Origin: Erodium maritimum
Taxonomy: Eukaryota; Streptophyta; Magnoliopsida; Geraniales; Geraniaceae
Assembly (NCBI GenBank): GCA_963921825.1
Contig: OY997592.1
Span: 20,959,432-21,023,431 of the forward strand
DNA length: 64,000 bases
Direction: 5' to 3'
A model generated the notes under the pieces. That model had not been told where the DNA came from. It worked only from the letters and a program-made list of their open reading frames with translations, and made no database searches. Positions 60,156 to 64,000 of the stretch are shown piece by piece (within the stretch, counting starts at the first letter, position 1; each line of letters opens with the position of its first letter). A program made the position numbers and the translations under genes.

Positions 60156-62568
60156 ATAAAAAAACATAGTAGCAACGCCTCCCTATTCTCTCTGCTAGGG
60201 TTTACAAGCTAGGGTTTACAAAGGGGTGGGTGTTTTGCGATTTCTGCATCAATCTTCCATGGAATTCACGGGTATGGAGGGAGATGGAGAGCATGACGGT
60301 GACGGGTACGTCCATTGGGGACATGTTTTTCCGGAGGAGAGTGTCGTGGCTGTCGAGTTCGACGCCGGCACGGAACAATCGGACATCGATCCGATGGATG
60401 AGCCGCAGACGACATCTGCGTTGGCGCCGCTGGTGACGACGACGTCAGAGGGGGCGGACTTGCAGAGGTCGACGGGACCGCAGGAGGAGCCCGTGTACTC
60501 GGAGGAGCAGTGGACGCCGAGGACAGGAGGGGCGTCGGTCGTGTGCTTCTCGGCCGGGGAGGAACCGGGATGGGTCCCGGGGGGTAGGATCAGATCGGGG
60601 CCTGCATGTCTCCGTCGCACGCCGGCGAGGGGACCTCGGCCAAGGAAGACGGGAGTACATCGGGGCGCTGCTGCTGGTGTCCCGTTGCTGGCGTCGATGG
60701 GTGAGCAGTCCACGCCAATCTCGATATCGTCGGGATCGGCCAAGACACCGGTGGACGTGCCGGAAGAGACCCCGGCCGAGGTTGCTTGGCGCCGAAGAAA
60801 GGGGAAGGGCGTGGTAACTGAGGAGCCGGGTAGGGTTGAACGCCCGTTGGAGCCGGGTCGCGGGTTCATGGGCGATGCCCGTTGGGTGGCCACGTTGGGT
60901 CGCAAGTCGGTATGGGCCCAGGGAGAAGGCGGGGATGTGGCTCGCTGGACCTCGAGGTTTGGGGCGGGTCGTACGAATGTGGAGGGTGGCTTGGGAGTGG
61001 GAGTCGGGGTCGGGCAACCCTATGGTGGTAACATACGTCCGAACCAAGCAGGAAAGTCATACCCGACTGAGGACCCATACCCGGGAGGTAGTCGACCTGA
61101 GGGAGGAGCCATGGGACAGCTGGACTCCCAAATGGGAGCTATGAGGATCAAGGAGGTGGTGGTGCCTGTCCAAGAGGTAACATGACGGGGAAATATGTAT
61201 CGTTTCGCTTTAGCAGCGAAGGTCCTGTCTACCAAAAAGATCTATTGGAAGTCGGTGGTGGCACGAATGGAGGATCTCTGGGGAATGAAAGTTGAGGCTA
61301 AACCCCTGGAGGGAGGTCTTGTGGCTTTTTTCTTCAGGTCTGCGAAGGAAAGGGAACGAGTATTGGTGGGCGAACCCTGGTCCTTCTGGGACTCTTTGGT
61401 TTTGTTCACTGACATACGGGCCCACATGCATGTATCGGATCTGCAATTTCACCACTTCTCGGTGTGGGCGCGGGTTTCAAATTTGCCGGTGGGGGCATGA
61501 ACGAGGGATGTGGGCTTCAGGATTGGAAACACGCTGGGTGTGTGTCAAGGGGTAGATGTAGACAAGAAGGGTCTCTGCTGGGGAGACTTTATGAAGGTCA
61601 GAATCAGGGCCGACATTCGGATTCCATTACAAAGTCAACTCTGGTTCCGTTTGTCGGTGTCTCAGGTACGAACTCATCTTTATATTTCGTACGAACACTT
61701 ACCTGAACACTGTTTTGGTTGCTGCTGCGCGGGACACCTGTTCCCGGTCTGTCCGGTCGTGGGGGGCCTCCGGGGAGTCTCGTTGAAGGCACCAGGGGAC
61801 CCGAGGTCGGCGCTAGAAAAGGCCAAACATGGGAAACCTATCCCGGGGACAAAGTGGACTTACCTGAGTGGGTCGGGGATAGGAGATCGGTTTAAGGGGA
61901 CTCCTCGGACTCCCCCGAGGCGTGAGGATATGGGGCGCTGGGGTCAGCAGGAGGTAGAGGGAGAAGATGAGCCCGTAGGCTGGCTGCCGCGGGAATCGAC
62001 GCCGACCCTATCGGGAAACAAGAGGGCTGGGCGAGATGTGGGCTCAACAGGGGATGAAGAATCAGCGGCGTCAAACGGGGCGTCTTCGGCAGCGGCGGGG
62101 GGCTTCAAGCACCCTCGCCTCCAGGAATGAGTGCTGGGATGGCCAGGGAGAGGTTGATCGACTGCACCTCCTCCCTGGTGTATAGGTGGCAAGGGTACCA
62201 CCAACAGTCGGTAAGTTACTTCCCTACCACTTCAGAGTCAGCAATCCCGCGTTCAGGAGCCCTACCATTATTAGTCAAGGGAGGACGACGCACGCTGACT
62301 TACCGGGGGAGTAATCGGTCCACCACTGGTTGTTTATCCTCTGACCTGCTCGGTCAGTATCTTATGGTTGTAGTATACTGTATCGGTGTCCTTGGACGCT
62401 ACCGCAGTCCCACCCCTCCGACCGCCCCGATGTCAAAGAGCAAAATTTACTTTCCTGCTTTTGTCATTAATGTTATGTTAGTTTGGTTTCCATGTACGAT
62501 GCCTCGGGTTTCTGTAGGCACCAATATGCTTTTACATTAATAGTATTGTCATTTCTATCAAAAAAAAA
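60156..62568 (+). mobile_element. ORF1-only LINE (HAL1-like), 15-bp TSD and A tail
   Basis: The exact 15-bp TSD ACAAATATGATATAT lies at 60141-60155 and 62569-62583, with an A10 tail just before the right copy. An N-terminal frame of 319 aa (60226-61185) is acidic then P/G-rich and ends VVVPVQEVT. After a short gap, DUF4283 is at 61195-61500 (KIYWKSVVARMEDLWGMKVE, GLVAFFFRSAKERERVLVGE). One frame change near 61495 leads to 61510-62130 with PLQSQLWFRLSVSQ and the CCHC knuckle CFGCCCAGHLFPVC, ending GGFKHPRLQE. About 430 bp of 3' sequence follows. Endonuclease, RT and RNase H are absent, yet both ends look complete. It presumably moved using another LINE's enzyme (inference). Confidence 0.85.
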
Positions 62569-62766
62569 ACAAATATGATATATTATTAGGCATATTTAAT
62601 CAACTTTCCCGAATTCAAGTGGGCCAAAGTAGCTCCGGATTCGGGTTGGCCCATGTGATAGCTCTCACGGGTACGGGTCCGCTCATTCTTTCTCCCAAAA
62701 TCCCTGGTGAATCTGATTCAGACATTCAATTCTTAGAACCAGAGTCGACAGATCCTACAGAGAGAG

Positions 62767-62895
62767 ATGGCCGGAGGAGGAGAAGAGAAGCGCCACCAGA
62801 TGATGCAGAATCTCTTCGGCGACCAATCCGAGGAGGAAGAAGAAGAGGAGATTGATTCCGAACATGAATCAAATCCCCATCCTCAGTACGCCTCG
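62767..62895 (+). CDS. VIP4: LEO1/VIP4 (Paf1 complex), first coding exon
   Basis: The 43-aa exon MAGGGEEKRHQMMQNLFGDQ followed by SEEEEEEEIDSEHESNPHPQ and YAS matches the N-terminus of plant LEO1 (VERNALIZATION INDEPENDENCE 4), where EKR..MM.NLFGD-SEEEE-IESEHE...YAS is conserved. LEO1 is a Paf1-complex subunit acting with RNA polymerase II in elongation and H3K4/H3K36 methylation; in Arabidopsis it supports FLC expression and delays flowering. The exon ends GCCTCG|GTGCGG in phase 0. The remaining exons lie beyond the window or are hidden in the following intron. The ATG is preceded by a GAGAGAG leader. A foldback element ends 156 bp upstream, so part of the promoter may be transposon DNA. Confidence 0.82.
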
Positions 62896-64000
62896 GTGCG
62901 GTTTCTGTCTCTACTTTTATGTTTAAGCTGTATACTTGAATTCTTTTACCTCAGTTTCCCAGTTCATAACCTGGCATATGTCTCGTTTTGATTGTGATGG
63001 CTGGAAGGTTTATTTATTTATGTTTCTCATTCCTCTGCGTTGTTTGTGTGCTAAGCTAGAAGGGTTTTGGGAATTTCACTCCTAGGGCTCATCTTTAGCT
63101 CCAGGCATTTAGGAATTTTTTGCATGGGGTGATTATTTGGTGTCTCTTTGCTAATTTTAGCTGTGATGAGTTTATGCTGGGATTTATCTAAGTTTTTATA
63201 TGATTAGATGTTCCTGTTCAGTCCGTGCTAAGAACATGAATTAGGAATCATGGGTCTGAAGTAAGTTTTTATTTTTCACATTTTTGTACCATGTTCCAAT
63301 ATTGAGGTAAGGCTACGCTGTAAGCTTCTCATTTTCATACACATTGCAACATTTATTTTGTGGAGGAATTGGTATAATTATGTTAGGTTGCTGTAATCCA
63401 TTGTTTAGTTTTTATTCGTACTGGTAATAAGTAATTTTTTCTGTTCAATCTGGATAGCAGGTTGGTGCATTGGGATTGCTTACACACTGTGGTGGTTGAT
63501 TTAAGAACATGATAATCTTTCTTTGGTTAAGGTGCAATTTTAAGTTTAATAAGCTATAAAAGACCTCTTTTAACAGACACTAAGTTACTTTAAAGTAGGG
63601 TTTTTTAATATCTCTTAGCACCAATCTGTATGGTTTTGTAAGGGTCTATGAATTTGTATAGTCTATGTAATTCTTCTGTTTTATTATTTTTGAAAGTCTA
63701 TTCTCACAGGTCTATTATTTGATTTGAATCAACGACAAAGTGCGCTTATTAATATTTAGTTAGGTTCAGGTAATTCTATATTTCAATCAGCATGTGCCTG
63801 TTAATTGATTTTTACATGAGCTTTGAGTTTCATAATTGTCTTAGTGAAGCTTCTATATTTAATTTCGACTCGTATAATTTATTTTAGGCTATCAAATTCA
63901 TCAAAAATGAAAAGAAAGTTAATCCTATTTGTGTCTGTAATTGATCACAGGTTTAAATGTCAAAGTTACTATTACAGCTTAATTCTGATTCTAGTTTTGT
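62896..64000 (+). other. VIP4: LEO1/VIP4 intron 1, to window edge
   Basis: T-rich sequence typical of a plant intron. I found no acceptor followed by the expected acidic continuation (DEAEGG-like), so intron 1 probably runs past the edge. No other gene or transposon end seen. Confidence 0.55.

Larger units (their letters stand above)
58506..62610. mobile_element. Mutator-like foldback element holding a hAT MITE and a LINE
   Basis: Ends are GGGAAAGTTGATCAAATATG and TATTTAATCAACTTTCCC, with the exact 9-bp TSD GAATTCAAG at 58497-58505 and 62611-62619. The arms are about 220 bp: TTGCAATACATAACA, CTCACTTTGCGCTTA and GCAGGAGAAAATCTCTATTT occur inverted on both sides (58620-58725 and 59950-60060). 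The middle (58740-59940) is unassigned. The LINE entered the right arm 27 bp from its end. The right terminus is 156 bp upstream of the LEO1/VIP4 start codon. Confidence 0.88.

Noticed and set aside
60249-61047. Long minus-strand frames opposite the ORF1 LINE
   Set aside because: They are shadows of the plus-strand ORF1 frames, which carry the DUF4283 and zinc-knuckle signals downstream.

Overview
The window is nuclear DNA of a flowering plant, probably a eudicot. The evidence is three spliced plant genes with GT-AG introns, plant L1-type LINEs with an RNase H domain, Mutator-like and hAT elements, and long plant-type LTRs. About one fifth is host gene space. The rest is a deeply nested repeat landscape. 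All exon junctions and target-site duplications (TSDs) below were read by eye.

Host genes. (1) 5760-8959 (+): a complete 18-exon ERD6-like sugar/H+ symporter of 462 aa whose frame stays open across every junction. (2) 9135-11540 (-): a complete three-exon gene for the 102-aa Asterix protein (PAT complex subunit at the ER translocon); it is convergent with the transporter, 175 bp apart, and has a 2-kb intron. (3) 62767 onward (+): the first coding exon of LEO1/VIP4, a Paf1-complex subunit, running off the right edge into an intron.

Repeats, left to right. 1-5057: foldback DNA elements, a Mutator-like inverted-repeat element with a 9-bp TSD, and a 5'-truncated LINE. 11.6-18.2 kb: a 6.3-kb unit flanked by 140-bp direct repeats, carrying a DUF1985 gene and a mudrA-like exon. 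A deleted hAT entered that unit, and the hAT end plus neighbouring exon then became a tandem triplication. 18.2-25.3 kb: a LINE-derived ORF1 unit split by a solo LTR that itself holds a second solo LTR. 26.3-30.2 kb: another LINE-like unit split by a solo LTR that holds two MITEs. 30.2-33.8 kb: a broken Ty1/copia copy abutting a Mutator-like foldback element. 36.6-41.6 kb: a foldback element with a solo LTR inside. 42.1-50.1 kb: an hAT shell with an exact 8-bp TSD, filled by a hAT MITE, a long-inverted-repeat element, an A-tailed unit with a 269-aa ORF, a solo LTR and a foldback element. 50.6-56.5 kb: a foldback element holding a solo LTR and another foldback. 56.5-58.5 kb: an ORF1-only LINE unit. 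58.5-62.6 kb: a foldback element holding a hAT MITE and a 2.4-kb ORF1-only LINE with a 15-bp TSD.

Main themes: (a) a series of Mutator-like foldback elements starting GGG-TTA-like, with iterated short modules in their arms and gene-like GC-rich centres; (b) LINE units that keep ORF1 (DUF4283 plus CCHC knuckle) but have no reverse transcriptase, resembling mammalian HAL1; (c) only solo LTRs of the TGTCACGCCCC type, in inverted pairs; (d) a poly-G-bounded tandem triplication born from a hAT end.
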